Below, piece by piece: positions 17,178-25,754 of a DNA stretch of 64,000 bases. The stretch comes from Rhodovulum bhavnagarense (GTDB lineage Bacteria; Pseudomonadota; Alphaproteobacteria; Rhodobacterales; Rhodobacteraceae). Position 1 is the stretch's first letter. Each line of letters starts with the position of its first letter. Where the stretch lies: positions 62,001 through 126,000 of the forward strand of contig NZ_SLXU01000001.1 in the NCBI RefSeq assembly GCF_004343505.1, given 5' to 3'. The position numbers and the translations under genes are program-made. The notes under the pieces were generated by a model. The model was not told the origin of the DNA. It did no database searches and saw nothing but the letters and a program-made list of their open reading frames with translations.

Positions 17178-18611
17178 ATGGATATGCCCGCGCCCAATGC
17201 CGTCGTGATGGCCCGTAAACAAAAGATCGTCGCCCGACTGGCAAGTGTGCTGCCGCGCGACGCAGTGATCGACGATCCCGCCGAGACGAGGGCCTATGAA
17301 TGCGACGCGCTGACCGCCTATCGCTGTCCGCCGCTTGCCGTGGTGTTGCCATCCTCGACCGAGGAGGTGGCCGCGGTGCTGCGCATCTGCCACGAAGAGG
17401 GCGTGCCGGTGGTGCCGCGCGGGTCGGGCACGTCGCTCGCGGGCGGTGCGATGCCGACCGCCGACAGCGTGATTTTGGGTGTGTCGCGCCTGACCGAGGT
17501 GCTGGAGGTCGATTACGACAACCGCTTCATCCGGGTGCAGGCCGGGCGCACGAACCTCTCGGTCACCGGCGCGGTCGAGGAGGAGGGATTCTTCTATGCT
17601 CCCGACCCGTCCTCGCAACTGGCCTGCGCCATCGCGGGCAATATCGCGATGAACTCGGGCGGGGCGCATTGCCTGAAATACGGGGTGACGACGAACAATC
17701 TGCTGGGGGTGACCCTGGTGCAGATGGACGGCACCGTGGTCGAGATCGGCGGCGCCTACATGGATGCGGGCGGCTATGACTGGCTGGGGCTGATCTGCGG
17801 GTCCGAGGGCCAGCTGGGCGTGGTGACCGAGGCGACCCTGCGCATCCTGCCGAAACCCGAGGGCGCGCGGCCCGTTCTGATGGGGTTCGACAGCTCCGAG
17901 GTGGCCGGGGCCTGCGTCGCCGACATCATCAAGGCGGGCGTCCTGCCCGTGGCGATCGAGTTCATGGACCGCCCCTGCATCCGCGCGACCGAGGCCTTCG
18001 CCGGCGCCGGCTATCCCGATTGCGAGGCGTTGCTGATCGTCGAGGTCGAGGGCAGCGCGGCCGAGATCGACGAACAGCTGGGCGTGATCCTTCAGATCGC
18101 GCGCAAGCATGACCCGGTGGAATTGCGCGAAAGCGGGTCCGCCGAGGAAAGCGCGCGGATCTGGCTGGGCCGGAAATCGGCCTTTGGCGCGATGGGGCAG
18201 ATCAACGATTACATGTGCCTGGACGGCACGATCCCGGTCTCGGCCCTGCCGCTGGTGCTGCGCCGGATCGGCGAGATGTCGAAGGAATACGGGCTGGGGG
18301 TGGCCAACGTGTTCCACGCGGGCGACGGCAACATGCACCCGTTGATCCTGTTCGACGCGAACAAGCCCGGCGACCTGGAACGTTGCGAGGCGTTCGGGGC
18401 GGATATCCTGAAGCTGTGCGTCGAGGTGGGCGGCTGCCTGACCGGCGAGCATGGCGTGGGCATCGAGAAGCGCGACCTGATGAACGTGCAGTTCGACCCG
18501 GCCGATATCGAGGCGCAATTGCGGGTGAAGGACGTGTTCGATCCGAAATGGCTGTTGAACCCGGCCAAGGTGTTCCCGCTGGCGGCGACGGCGTCGCGGC
18601 GGGCGGGCTAG
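17178..18611 (+). CDS. glcD: Glycolate oxidase FAD-binding subunit
   Basis: A 477-aa FAD-linked oxidase of the D-lactate/glycolate dehydrogenase family. The PCMH-type FAD domain is at about 50-230 (P-R-G-S-G-T-S-L-A-G-G for the pyrophosphate, then N-S-G-G-A-H-C-L-K-Y-G). The C-terminal FAD-oxidase domain carries the substrate-side motifs N-V-F-H-A-G-D-G-N-M-H-P and G-E-H-G-V-G-I-E-K-R. With GlcE and GlcF it oxidises glycolate to glyoxylate and passes electrons to the quinone pool. The ATG at 17178 has a GGAG site 8 nt upstream; the frame extends to 17160. No glcC regulator gene lies beside the cluster. Confidence 0.95.
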   Translation: MDMPAPNAVVMARKQKIVARLASVLPRDAVIDDPAETRAYECDALTAYRCPPLAVVLPSSTEEVAAVLRICHEEGVPVVPRGSGTSLAGGAMPTADSVILGVSRLTEVLEVDYDNRFIRVQAGRTNLSVTGAVEEEGFFYAPDPSSQLACAIAGNIAMNSGGAHCLKYGVTTNNLLGVTLVQMDGTVVEIGGAYMDAGGYDWLGLICGSEGQLGVVTEATLRILPKPEGARPVLMGFDSSEVAGACVADIIKAGVLPVAIEFMDRPCIRATEAFAGAGYPDCEALLIVEVEGSAAEIDEQLGVILQIARKHDPVELRESGSAEESARIWLGRKSAFGAMGQINDYMCLDGTIPVSALPLVLRRIGEMSKEYGLGVANVFHAGDGNMHPLILFDANKPGDLERCEAFGADILKLCVEVGGCLTGEHGVGIEKRDLMNVQFDPADIEAQLRVKDVFDPKWLLNPAKVFPLAATASRRAG

Positions 18612-18672
18612 GGGGCGCTGCCCCCTCTTGTCCTGCGGACAATTCACCCCCGGGGTATTGGGACCAAGAAGA
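18611..18672 (+). repeat. Composite intergenic repeat between glcD and glcE (GC hairpin plus AAGAAGAA core)
   Basis: The spacer between glcD and glcE consists of a GC hairpin, GGGGGC-GCT-GCCCCC, starting at the last base of the glcD stop, and a core at 18653-18673 that matches the dispersed 21-mer at 18 of 21 positions. The reverse copy at 22776-22820 has the same two parts in the same relative order. The final A of the core is the A of the glcE start codon, so the repeat forms the glcE translation-initiation region. Confidence 0.75.
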
Positions 18673-19875
18673 ATGATCAGACTCGAGACAGAGGCCGACC
18701 TGGCCGAGGCGGTGGCGACGGCCGAGGGGCCGCTGCGCATCCTGGGAAGCGGCACGCGGCCCGTGGGCCGGCCGCTGGAGGGCACGGCGCTGTCGGTGGC
18801 GGGGCTGACGGGCGTGGAGCTTTACGAGCCGGGTGCGCTTACACTGGTGGTGCGGGCGGGCACGCCGCTGGCCGAGGTCGAGCGCGTGCTGGCCGCCGAG
18901 GGGCAGCGGCTGGCCTTTGAGGCGATGGATCACCGCGGGTTGCTGGGCACCGGGGGGGAGCCGACGATCGGCGGGGTGGTGGCGGCGAATGTTTCGGGGC
19001 CGCGACGCATCCAGGCCGGCGCCTGCCGCGACGCGCTGATCGGGGTGCGCTTCGTCGACGGGCGGGGGCAGGTGGTGCGAAATGGCGGGCGGGTGATGAA
19101 GAACGTTACCGGCTATGACCTGGTCAAGCTGATGGCGGGCAGCCGCGGCACGCTCGGCGTGTTGACCGAGGTGGCCTTCAAGGTGTTGCCCGTGCCCGAG
19201 GCGGTGGCGACGGTCACGCTGTATGGCGCGGGACGGGACGGGGCCTTTGACGCGATGACGCGCGCGCTGAAAAGCCCGTTCGAGGTATCGGGCGCGGCGT
19301 GGGTGCCTGGCGCGGCGGCGGTGCATCTGCGGCTGGAGGGCTTTGCCGGGTCTGTGGCCTATCGCGCAGAACGGCTGACAGCGCTTCTGTCGGATCTGGG
19401 TGAGATCGCGGTCGAGACCGGAACGGAGGCCAATGCTGCCCTTTGGCGGACGATCCGCGATGTCGAGGCACTGGCCGACCTGCCCTATGTCTGGCGGGTG
19501 TCTATGGCGCCCGGGGCGCTGCGGGCCGGTATCCGGGGCGATCTGGACCGCACAGCGCGGGTCGAGCGGCTCTACGACTGGGCGGGCGGCCTGTGCTGGA
19601 TCGGGATGAGCGCGGAACAGGCCGCCGAATATGCGCCGCTTTATGGCGCCGATGACGCGGCGTCGGGGGCGATCCGATTCCACCGCGACCTGCAAGAGGC
19701 GATGGCCGATCCCGAGTTCGGCGGCGGGCACGCGACACTGGTAAAGGCGCCGGAAGAGGTGCGTGCGCAGGTCTCGGTGTTCCAGCCCGAGCCCGCGCCG
19801 CAGGCCGCGCTGGCCCGTGGCCTGCGCGCGCAGTTCGACCCGCGCGGTATCCTGAACCCCGGGCTTATGGGCTGA
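18673..19875 (+). CDS. glcE: Glycolate oxidase subunit, FAD-binding
   Basis: A 400-aa protein with the PCMH-type FAD-binding domain (about 1-175), including G-S-G-T-R-P, G-T-G-G-E-P-T-I-G-G-V-V-A-A-N and K-N-V-T-G-Y-D-L-V-K-L. It lacks the full C-terminal oxidase domain of GlcD, as usual for GlcE. It pairs with GlcD in the membrane-associated glycolate dehydrogenase. The ATG at 18673 directly follows A-AGAAG of the repeat, which is too close to be an optimal ribosome site; no better in-frame start is seen (only a TTG at 18628). glcF follows after 4 nt. Confidence 0.95.
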   Translation: MIRLETEADLAEAVATAEGPLRILGSGTRPVGRPLEGTALSVAGLTGVELYEPGALTLVVRAGTPLAEVERVLAAEGQRLAFEAMDHRGLLGTGGEPTIGGVVAANVSGPRRIQAGACRDALIGVRFVDGRGQVVRNGGRVMKNVTGYDLVKLMAGSRGTLGVLTEVAFKVLPVPEAVATVTLYGAGRDGAFDAMTRALKSPFEVSGAAWVPGAAAVHLRLEGFAGSVAYRAERLTALLSDLGEIAVETGTEANAALWRTIRDVEALADLPYVWRVSMAPGALRAGIRGDLDRTARVERLYDWAGGLCWIGMSAEQAAEYAPLYGADDAASGAIRFHRDLQEAMADPEFGGGHATLVKAPEEVRAQVSVFQPEPAPQAALARGLRAQFDPRGILNPGLMG

Positions 19876-19879
19876 GATC

Positions 19880-21172
19880 ATGCAGACGAATTTTTCCCAG
19901 GAACAACTGGACGATCCCGGCATCGCACGCGCGAACGAGATCCTGCGCGCCTGTGTCCATTGCGGGTTCTGCACCGCGACCTGCCCGACCTACCAGGTGC
20001 TGGGCGACGAACTCGATTCCCCGCGCGGCCGGATCTACCTGATCAAGGACATGCTGGAAAACGACCGGCCCGCGGACGAAAAGACCGTCAAGCATATCGA
20101 CCGCTGCCTGTCCTGCCTGGCCTGCATGACCACCTGCCCCTCGGGGGTGCATTACATGCACCTGGTCGACCACGCCCGCGCCCATATCGAAAAGACCTAC
20201 AAGCGGCCCTTTACCGACCGGGCGCTGCGCTGGGTGCTGGCGCATGTGCTGCCCTATCCGGCGCGGTTCCGGCTGGCGATGCGGCTGGCGAAGATCGGCA
20301 AGCCCGTCGCCGCGCTGCTGCCCGATGCGCGGATCAAGGCGATGATGGCGATGGTGCCAGAGACCCTGCCGAAGCCCAGCCCGAACGACGCGCCGCAGGT
20401 CTTCCCGGCGCAGGGCGCGCGCAAGATGCGGGTGGCGCTGTTGACCGGCTGCGCGCAGCGGGCGCTCGATACCGATATCAACGACGCCACCATTCGGCTG
20501 CTGCGGCGGCTGGGCTGCGAAGTGGTGATCGCGCGCGGCATGGGCTGCTGCGGGGCGCTGACCCATCACATGGGGCGTGAACAGGACAGTCACGCCATGG
20601 CCGCCCGCAACATCCGCGCCTGGGGGGCCGAGATCGCGGGCGAGGGGCTGGACGCCATCGTCATCAACACCAGCGGTTGCGGCACCACGGTCAAGGATTA
20701 CGGCCACATGTTCGCGGGTGATCCGCTGGCCGACCAGGCGCAGGCGGTGGCGGATCGCGCGATGGATGTGTCCGAACTGCTGGCCCGGCTGGACCTGCCG
20801 GCAGGCGCGGGCGGCCTGCGCGTCGCCTATCACGCCGCCTGTTCGCTGCAGCATGGCCAGCAGGTCAAGACCGCGCCCAAGGACTTGTTGAAACGCGCGG
20901 GCTTCGAGGTCGTGGAGCCTGCCGACAGCCACCTGTGCTGCGGCTCGGCCGGCACCTACAACCTGCTGCAGCCGGAGATTTCGGCGAAGCTCAAGGATCG
21001 CAAGATCCGTACCCTGGAGGCCCGCGCGCCCGAGGTGATCGCGACAGGCAATATCGGGTGCCTGATGCAAATCGGTTCGGGCACCGAGGTTCCGGTGGTC
21101 CATACCGTGCAATTGCTGGACTGGGCGACCGGCGGGCCGTGGCCGCGTGCGCTGGAACTGACGCCGACCTGA
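19880..21172 (+). CDS. glcF: Glycolate oxidase iron-sulfur subunit
   Basis: A 430-aa electron-transfer subunit. Two ferredoxin-type 4Fe-4S motifs are complete: C25, C28, C31, C35 and C76, C79, C82, C86, each ending Cys-Pro. Two CCG domains follow (G-C-C-G-A-L-T-H-H and L-C-C-G-S-A-G-T-Y), as in heterodisulfide-reductase-like proteins. It passes electrons from GlcD/GlcE to quinone. The start is 4 nt after glcE, so it is the third gene of the glcDEF operon. It supports growth on glycolate, a common product of marine phytoplankton. Confidence 0.96.
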   Translation: MQTNFSQEQLDDPGIARANEILRACVHCGFCTATCPTYQVLGDELDSPRGRIYLIKDMLENDRPADEKTVKHIDRCLSCLACMTTCPSGVHYMHLVDHARAHIEKTYKRPFTDRALRWVLAHVLPYPARFRLAMRLAKIGKPVAALLPDARIKAMMAMVPETLPKPSPNDAPQVFPAQGARKMRVALLTGCAQRALDTDINDATIRLLRRLGCEVVIARGMGCCGALTHHMGREQDSHAMAARNIRAWGAEIAGEGLDAIVINTSGCGTTVKDYGHMFAGDPLADQAQAVADRAMDVSELLARLDLPAGAGGLRVAYHAACSLQHGQQVKTAPKDLLKRAGFEVVEPADSHLCCGSAGTYNLLQPEISAKLKDRKIRTLEARAPEVIATGNIGCLMQIGSGTEVPVVHTVQLLDWATGGPWPRALELTPT

Positions 21173-21232
21173 GGCCGCGCCATAATATTGCTCCGTCCCG
21201 CCGCTAGCGTGGCACTGACCAGGAGGTTGGCG

Positions 21233-22054
21233 ATGCCGCGCAAGACGGTGATGTTCTCGATACTTTGGCTCTTGTTGCTCTGGGTGTCCCCGGCGGCGGC
21301 AGGGTCCACCTTGCAGGTCTTGCAGACCGGCGACGATGCGCGCGGGTGGCAAGCGGTCGGACGGCTGGAACTGGGTGGCGGCGGGTTTTGCACCGGAACG
21401 CTGATCGCCCCCGACCTGGTTCTGACCGCGGCGCATTGTCTTTACGACACCGATAGCGCGAAGGCGATTGATCTGGGCCGGGTCCGGTTCCTGGCGGGGC
21501 TGCGCAATGGCCGGGCCGAGGCCTACCGTGACATCCGGCGCGCGGTCGTGCATCCGCGCTATCAAGATCTTGACGCCGACCGGATGACACGGGTCGCCAA
21601 TGACCTCGCGTTGTTGCAGCTGCAACACCCGATCCGCCTGCCTGGCCTGGTCCCTTTTGCTACCGTTTCCGACATCTCTGCGGGAGACCCGGTCGACGTG
21701 GTGTCCTATGCGCGTGAACGCGAAGAGGCGCCATCTCTGGAACAGTCCTGTCGCGTGATGGCCCGGCGCACGGCGATTCTCGTCCTGTCGTGCAGCGTGG
21801 ATTTCGGGGCCTCGGGGGCTCCGGTTTTCCATGTTGACGGCGGGGTGGCACGTATCGTCTCGGTGGTTTCGGCCAAGGCCGACAGCAACGGCCAGCCGGT
21901 CGCCCTGGGTGCGCGGGTGCGCGACGAGGTGGCGGTGTTGCAGGCCCGTCTGGCGGCGGATGAGGGCGTGATCGGCCCCGGCGTGCCGCCGCTGCGCCGT
22001 TTTGGCCAAGGTACGGCGCGAGGAACGGGCGGGGCGAAGTTCGTCACGCCCTGA
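21233..22054 (+). CDS. Secreted trypsin-like serine protease
   Basis: A 273-aa protein with a signal peptide (residues 1-23, hydrophobic core I-L-W-L-L-L-L-W-V, A-A-A-G cleavage). The chymotrypsin-fold triad is His68 in T-A-A-H-C, Asp124 in N-D-L-A-L-L and Ser194 in F-G-A-S-G-A-P-V. The consensus G-D-S-G-G-P is altered to G-A-S-G-A-P, as in V8/glutamyl-endopeptidase-like relatives, but the nucleophile remains. It should act in the periplasm or outside; substrates unknown. The ATG at 21233 is fixed by an AGGAGG ribosome site at the right spacing; upstream codons are not coding. Confidence 0.9.
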   Translation: MPRKTVMFSILWLLLLWVSPAAAGSTLQVLQTGDDARGWQAVGRLELGGGGFCTGTLIAPDLVLTAAHCLYDTDSAKAIDLGRVRFLAGLRNGRAEAYRDIRRAVVHPRYQDLDADRMTRVANDLALLQLQHPIRLPGLVPFATVSDISAGDPVDVVSYAREREEAPSLEQSCRVMARRTAILVLSCSVDFGASGAPVFHVDGGVARIVSVVSAKADSNGQPVALGARVRDEVAVLQARLAADEGVIGPGVPPLRRFGQGTARGTGGAKFVTP

Positions 22055-22187
22055 CTCGCCTTGAAAGCTCGCGAACCCATTCCCAGATCGAGTCCGCGGG
22101 TGCCGAAACGGGCCCGCTTGGTCCCAATCGGCCCATCCCGAAAGGGCAGGCTTGGCAGGACCTTCATCGCTCAAGAGAGGATGTAAC

Positions 22188-22679
22188 ATGCGACATTACG
22201 ATTTCGGCCCGCTCTACCGGGCAACAGTCGGCTTTGACCGTGTGGCCGACATGATGGACCGGGTGCTGTCCAGCGACATGACCCAGCCCAGCTATCCCCC
22301 CTACAATATCGAGAAGACCTCTGAGGACAGCTATCGCATCTCGATTGCCGTGGCAGGCTTTGCCGCCGAAGAGCTTTCGGTCGAGGTCAAGGAGGGCGCG
22401 CTGGTGATCGCCGCACGCAAACACCCCGAAGACTGCGAACGCACCTACCTGCATCGCGGCATCGGCACCCGCGCCTTCGAGCGCCGCTTCGCACTGGCCG
22501 ACCACGTGCGGGTCAGTGGCGCGGCCCATGCCGACGGCATGTTGCATGTCGAACTGGGGCTCGAGATGCCAGAGGCGCTCAAGCCGCGCAGGATCGAAAT
22601 CGTCAGCGGCCCGGCGCGTGTGCTCGACGCCAGGCAGGACATGGCCGATCCCCCCGCGGGGGATGGTGCGCCGGTCTGA
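22188..22679 (+). CDS. Small heat-shock protein, Hsp20/IbpA family
   Basis: A 163-aa alpha-crystallin-domain chaperone that holds unfolding proteins during stress. The N-terminal R-A-T-V-G-F-D-R-V and Y-P-P-Y-N-I-E-K are typical of the IbpA class, and the alpha-crystallin domain spans about 40-130 with Y-R-I-S-I-A-V-A-G-F and G-M-L-H-V-E-L. Position-wise this equals other alphaproteobacterial IbpA proteins. The ATG at 22188 has GAGAGGA upstream. A sigma-32-like CTTGAAA is seen at 22060-22066 but no convincing partner -10, so heat regulation is likely from the family, not proved. A U-tailed hairpin lies at 22804-22827. Confidence 0.93.
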   Translation: MRHYDFGPLYRATVGFDRVADMMDRVLSSDMTQPSYPPYNIEKTSEDSYRISIAVAGFAAEELSVEVKEGALVIAARKHPEDCERTYLHRGIGTRAFERRFALADHVRVSGAAHADGMLHVELGLEMPEALKPRRIEIVSGPARVLDARQDMADPPAGDGAPV

Positions 22680-22775
22680 GGCCGCACTCGGACCGGTCCG
22701 TCCGCAGGCGTTGGTTTGCGCGCGGCCTCGCACGCGTCTCAAGGCGCAGTCCGGGCGCTTTTCCGGTCCCCCGTC

Positions 22776-22822
22776 TTCTTCTTGGGTCAAATACCCCGGG
22801 GGTCCGGGGGCAGCGCCCCCGG
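22776..22822 (-). repeat. Composite intergenic repeat, reverse copy
   Basis: On the minus strand this reads as a GC hairpin, a short C/G spacer, then the AAGAAGAA-ending core (plus-strand 22776-22796, 18 of 21 positions identical to the 31229 copy). Hairpin and core occur in the same order as at 18611-18672, showing a two-part mobile or conserved unit. It lies between the convergent hsp20 and gpgS genes. Confidence 0.75.
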
Positions 22823-22827
22823 TTTTT
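22804..22827 (+). terminator. Rho-independent terminator after hsp20
   Basis: Stem CCGGGGGC (22804-22811) pairs perfectly with GCCCCCGG (22815-22822) around an AGC loop and is followed by TTTTT (22823-22827). This is the best intrinsic terminator in the window. It is formed by the hairpin part of the reverse repeat copy, so the repeat supplies transcription termination for hsp20. Confidence 0.8.
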
Positions 22828-22890
22828 CGTTCTGCCCGTCGGGCTGCGTGATCTGTCGCTGCGCGGGGCCGGCCCCGCTGGCATGCAATT

Positions 22891-24123
22891 TCAGTCCGGC
22901 GGCTGGCTGAATTCCGCGGTATCCGCGGCGACCGCCAGAAGCATGTCATCCATCAGGGTTGGATCGGCGGCGTGGACCCTGCTCCATGTCGGTATGAAGG
23001 GCATCTCGGCGGGACTGTCTAGAAAGACCTGGCCGGCCTGCATGATGTTCGTCGCGAACAACTCTATTATCTTTTCTTCGCGGTGCCGGTCCAGGTTCAG
23101 CCCGTTCATCGCGGCATCGTTGTAATAGCCCTCCAGCATGTCCAGCGCGACGCGGTAATAGGTGGCCTTGAGCGTGCGAAAGATCTCTTCGCTAAAGACC
23201 GTGCCATCTGCGGCCAGCTTTCGAAAGATCGACTTGCAGATGTCGATGGACATGCGCGACAGGCCCTTGGCGGTGTCTTCTTCCGATACCGGTTGATGCT
23301 TGTGGTCGTAGGTGTCGGCGATCTCAACCTGGCAGACCGATTGCGGCGCGAGGTTGCGCCAGGCCTCGGACAGGACGCCGATTTCCAGCCCCCAGTCCGA
23401 GGGGATGCGCAGATCGGGCAGCGGCGCGGTGCGCATCGCGAATTCGCCCGATAGCGGATAACGGAAAGACCGCAGGTAATCGAGGTAATCGCGATCTCCG
23501 ATCACCTTTTTCAAGGCGATCAGGATCGGGCTGACCAAGAGGCGGCTGACGCGCCCGCCCAGCTTTCCATCGGCGATGCGGGGATAATATCCCTTGGCCA
23601 GTTGGTAGGGGAAATTGGGATTGGCCACGGGATAGACAAGCCTTGCCAGCATCTCTCGCGAGTAGGTCAGGATATCGCAATCGTGCAGGGCAACCACCGC
23701 GCTGTCCTTGCAGGCCATGACATAGCCAAGGCAGAACCAGACATTGCGGCCCTTGCCCGGTTCGCCTGCATTCAGGCTGAGCGCCTCCAGCCGGGCGTGA
23801 ATGTCGCGCATCCGCGGACTGTCGTTCCAGATCACCACATGGTCCTGTGGTAACCGGCCGAAAAATTTCAGCGCATGCGCGTATTGATCGCCATCCGCGC
23901 GGTCCAGCCCGATGACGATGCGGTGCAGGTAGGGCACCTGGGCCAGTTCGTTCAGGATCTCGGGCAGCGCGTCGCCTTCGAGTTCGGAAAACAGCGAGGG
24001 CAGGATAAGCGTGATCTTGCGGCTTTGGGAAAAGGTGGTCAGCGCATGGGTCAGCGCCTCGGGCGTGGTCGATCGCAGGTTGTGCAGTGTCGTCACGTTG
24101 CCGTTCTGATGAAAATCCGCCAC
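22891..24123 (-). CDS. gpgS: Glycosyltransferase, probable glucosyl-3-phosphoglycerate synthase
   Basis: A 410-aa GT-A-fold glycosyltransferase. The metal-binding D-x-D is D-C-D at 148-150 in A-L-H-D-C-D-I, and the N-terminal nucleotide-sugar part has I-V-I-G-L-D-R-A-D. The family makes glucosyl-3-phosphoglycerate (or the mannosyl analogue) from NDP-sugar and 3-phosphoglycerate. The gene directly upstream encodes a matching HAD phosphatase, so together they would make glucosylglycerate or a derivative, a compatible solute. The start is GTG at 24123 with GGAGG 7 nt before it; the gap from the phosphatase stop is 18 nt. The sugar donor is inferred. Confidence 0.82.
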   Translation of the reverse strand: MADFHQNGNVTTLHNLRSTTPEALTHALTTFSQSRKITLILPSLFSELEGDALPEILNELAQVPYLHRIVIGLDRADGDQYAHALKFFGRLPQDHVVIWNDSPRMRDIHARLEALSLNAGEPGKGRNVWFCLGYVMACKDSAVVALHDCDILTYSREMLARLVYPVANPNFPYQLAKGYYPRIADGKLGGRVSRLLVSPILIALKKVIGDRDYLDYLRSFRYPLSGEFAMRTAPLPDLRIPSDWGLEIGVLSEAWRNLAPQSVCQVEIADTYDHKHQPVSEEDTAKGLSRMSIDICKSIFRKLAADGTVFSEEIFRTLKATYYRVALDMLEGYYNDAAMNGLNLDRHREEKIIELFATNIMQAGQVFLDSPAEMPFIPTWSRVHAADPTLMDDMLLAVAADTAEFSQPPD

Positions 24124-24141
24124 ACGCTTGCCTCCGCTGCC

Positions 24142-24927
24142 TCACATGCCGAATTCAGTCATAACGCGTTCGATCGCCGCGTTCCAACCTTTCGGGCCGG
24201 GCGTGTCGATACGGTGGATATGGCCATGCGGTTCGCCCCTGAGCATGGGCAGGGGCGGGTGCGCCGGATTGGCGATCACAAAGCCCATATCGGCCTGTTC
24301 CAGCATCTCGGCATCGTTGGCCGCGTCGCCAAGGGCAACGATAAAGGGCGTACGGTGGCGCGCGGCGATCTCTGCCATGCGCCCGGCCTTGGTTCCGCCG
24401 AAAGACAGCGTCAGGAACCGTCCGCCCTCGCGCGCGGTCACGCCCTGGGCGCGCAACGCGGCGACAAAGGCAGCCTTGCCCGTATCGTCGCCCGACCACA
24501 GGCCCGGCTCGGAATGCTGGCGCCGGGCGGCGCGGGCGGCATGGGTTTCGGGCAGGCCGGTGCGGCGTGCGATCTCGGCCACGTCCCAATCTCCGAAGCC
24601 CCGGTACTGGGCACGCAGTGCGGCGGGCACCCGGTCCAGCGCGGCGCGCAATTCCGCGTAACGGCCACCGCCTTGCGGCGGTTCGGCCCTGCCGGGCTCC
24701 AGGATGCCTGCCCCGTTTTCCACGATGGCTGGAAAGGCGCATAGCCCCAGTTCGCACCGCAGCGGCGCGATTTCGGCGGCGGTTTTCGACGAGGCGAGGA
24801 TGACCGGTATGGCCGCGGCCCTGAGCCGGTCCAAGGCCGGGCGCGCGGGGGCGTGAGAATAGGTGTCGTGGTCCAGCAGGGTGCCGTCGAGGTCGGTAAA
24901 GATCAGCAGGGCGGGGCGGGGCATCAT
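24142..24927 (-). CDS. HAD phosphatase, mannosyl-/glucosyl-3-phosphoglycerate phosphatase
   Basis: A 261-aa HAD-superfamily (class IIB) phosphatase. Motif I is [10 protein letters not shown] at 10-19 with nucleophile Asp12. Motif II is A-S-S-K-T and the last motif is [12 protein letters not shown]. These and the length match the MpgP/GpgP family that dephosphorylates the phosphorylated glycosylglycerate made by the downstream transferase. First gene of the two-gene unit. The divergent ABC exporter lies about 120 nt away across an AT-rich stretch near 24945-24980 that probably holds promoters. Start 24927 or the adjacent ATG at 24924. Confidence 0.85.
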   Translation of the reverse strand: MMPRPALLIFTDLDGTLLDHDTYSHAPARPALDRLRAAAIPVILASSKTAAEIAPLRCELGLCAFPAIVENGAGILEPGRAEPPQGGGRYAELRAALDRVPAALRAQYRGFGDWDVAEIARRTGLPETHAARAARRQHSEPGLWSGDDTGKAAFVAALRAQGVTAREGGRFLTLSFGGTKAGRMAEIAARHRTPFIVALGDAANDAEMLEQADMGFVIANPAHPPLPMLRGEPHGHIHRIDTPGPKGWNAAIERVMTEFGM

Positions 24928-25046
24928 TTGTCTCGGATCGTCTATCGTCTTGCCAGATTATGTATTTTTTAACAAAGTGCCACCCTTCGCGCTTGCCCCT
25001 TGCCCTGTTCGCGCGCCGATGCCTTACTGGGGTCAAGGGGGGCGCG

Positions 25047-25754
25047 ATGGACCGGCCGATCTTCCGCATGCAAGCCGTCACCAAGGTCTATGATACCGGC
25101 GGCACCAAGGTGCATGCGCTGGCAGGCGTCGATCTGGACCTGTTCGGCGGTGAACTGGCGGTGCTGCTGGGCCCCTCGGGGTCGGGCAAGTCGACGCTTC
25201 TGAACATACTCGGGGGGCTGGACCATGCGACAAGCGGGCATGTCTGGTTCCGCGATCTCGATCTGAGCGTTCTGAAAGAGAGCGCCCTGACGCGTTATCG
25301 CCGCGATCACGTGGGATTCGTGTTCCAGTTCTACAACCTCGTGCCATCGCTGAGCGCGCGCGAGAATGTCCAGCTTGTCACCGATGTGGCGCGTCATCCG
25401 ATGCCGCCTGACGAGGCGCTGGCACTGGTGGGCCTCGATCACCGGCTTGACCATTTCCCGGCGGAATTGTCGGGCGGCGAACAACAACGCGTCGCGATCG
25501 CCCGCGCCATCGCCAAGCGGCCCGAGGTGCTGTTATGCGACGAACCGACCGGCGCGCTGGATAGCAAGACCGGCGTGCAGGTGCTTGAGGCGATCAGGGA
25601 TATCAACGAGCGTTTCGGGACCACGACCATCGTCATCACCCATAATGCGGCAATCCGAAAGATGGCCCATCGGGTGGTGCGTTTCCATGACGGACGGATC
25701 ACCGGGGTCGAGGTCAACCAGACCCGCCTTGCCCCCCGTGACATCTCGTGGTGA
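25047..25754 (+). CDS. ABC transporter ATP-binding protein, MacB/LolD type
   Basis: A 235-aa ATPase with Walker [11 protein letters not shown]-loop F-Q-F-Y-N-L-V-P, signature L-S-G-G-E-Q-Q-R, Walker B with D-E-P-T-G-A-L-D and H-loop I-T-H. The sequence is of the MacB/LolD/FtsE group, whose permeases have FtsX folds and act by mechanotransmission. The start at 25047 has AAGGGG upstream; the open frame continues further to 24960 but without conserved sequence. It overlaps the permease start by 4 nt (GTGA), and a membrane fusion protein follows, making a three-part exporter. Confidence 0.95.
   Translation: MDRPIFRMQAVTKVYDTGGTKVHALAGVDLDLFGGELAVLLGPSGSGKSTLLNILGGLDHATSGHVWFRDLDLSVLKESALTRYRRDHVGFVFQFYNLVPSLSARENVQLVTDVARHPMPPDEALALVGLDHRLDHFPAELSGGEQQRVAIARAIAKRPEVLLCDEPTGALDSKTGVQVLEAIRDINERFGTTTIVITHNAAIRKMAHRVVRFHDGRITGVEVNQTRLAPRDISW

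Noticed and set aside
22060-22080. Possible heat-shock (sigma-32) promoter before hsp20
   Set aside because: CTTGAAA and CCCAT are present but only 9 nt apart, shorter than the usual spacer, so I did not annotate it.
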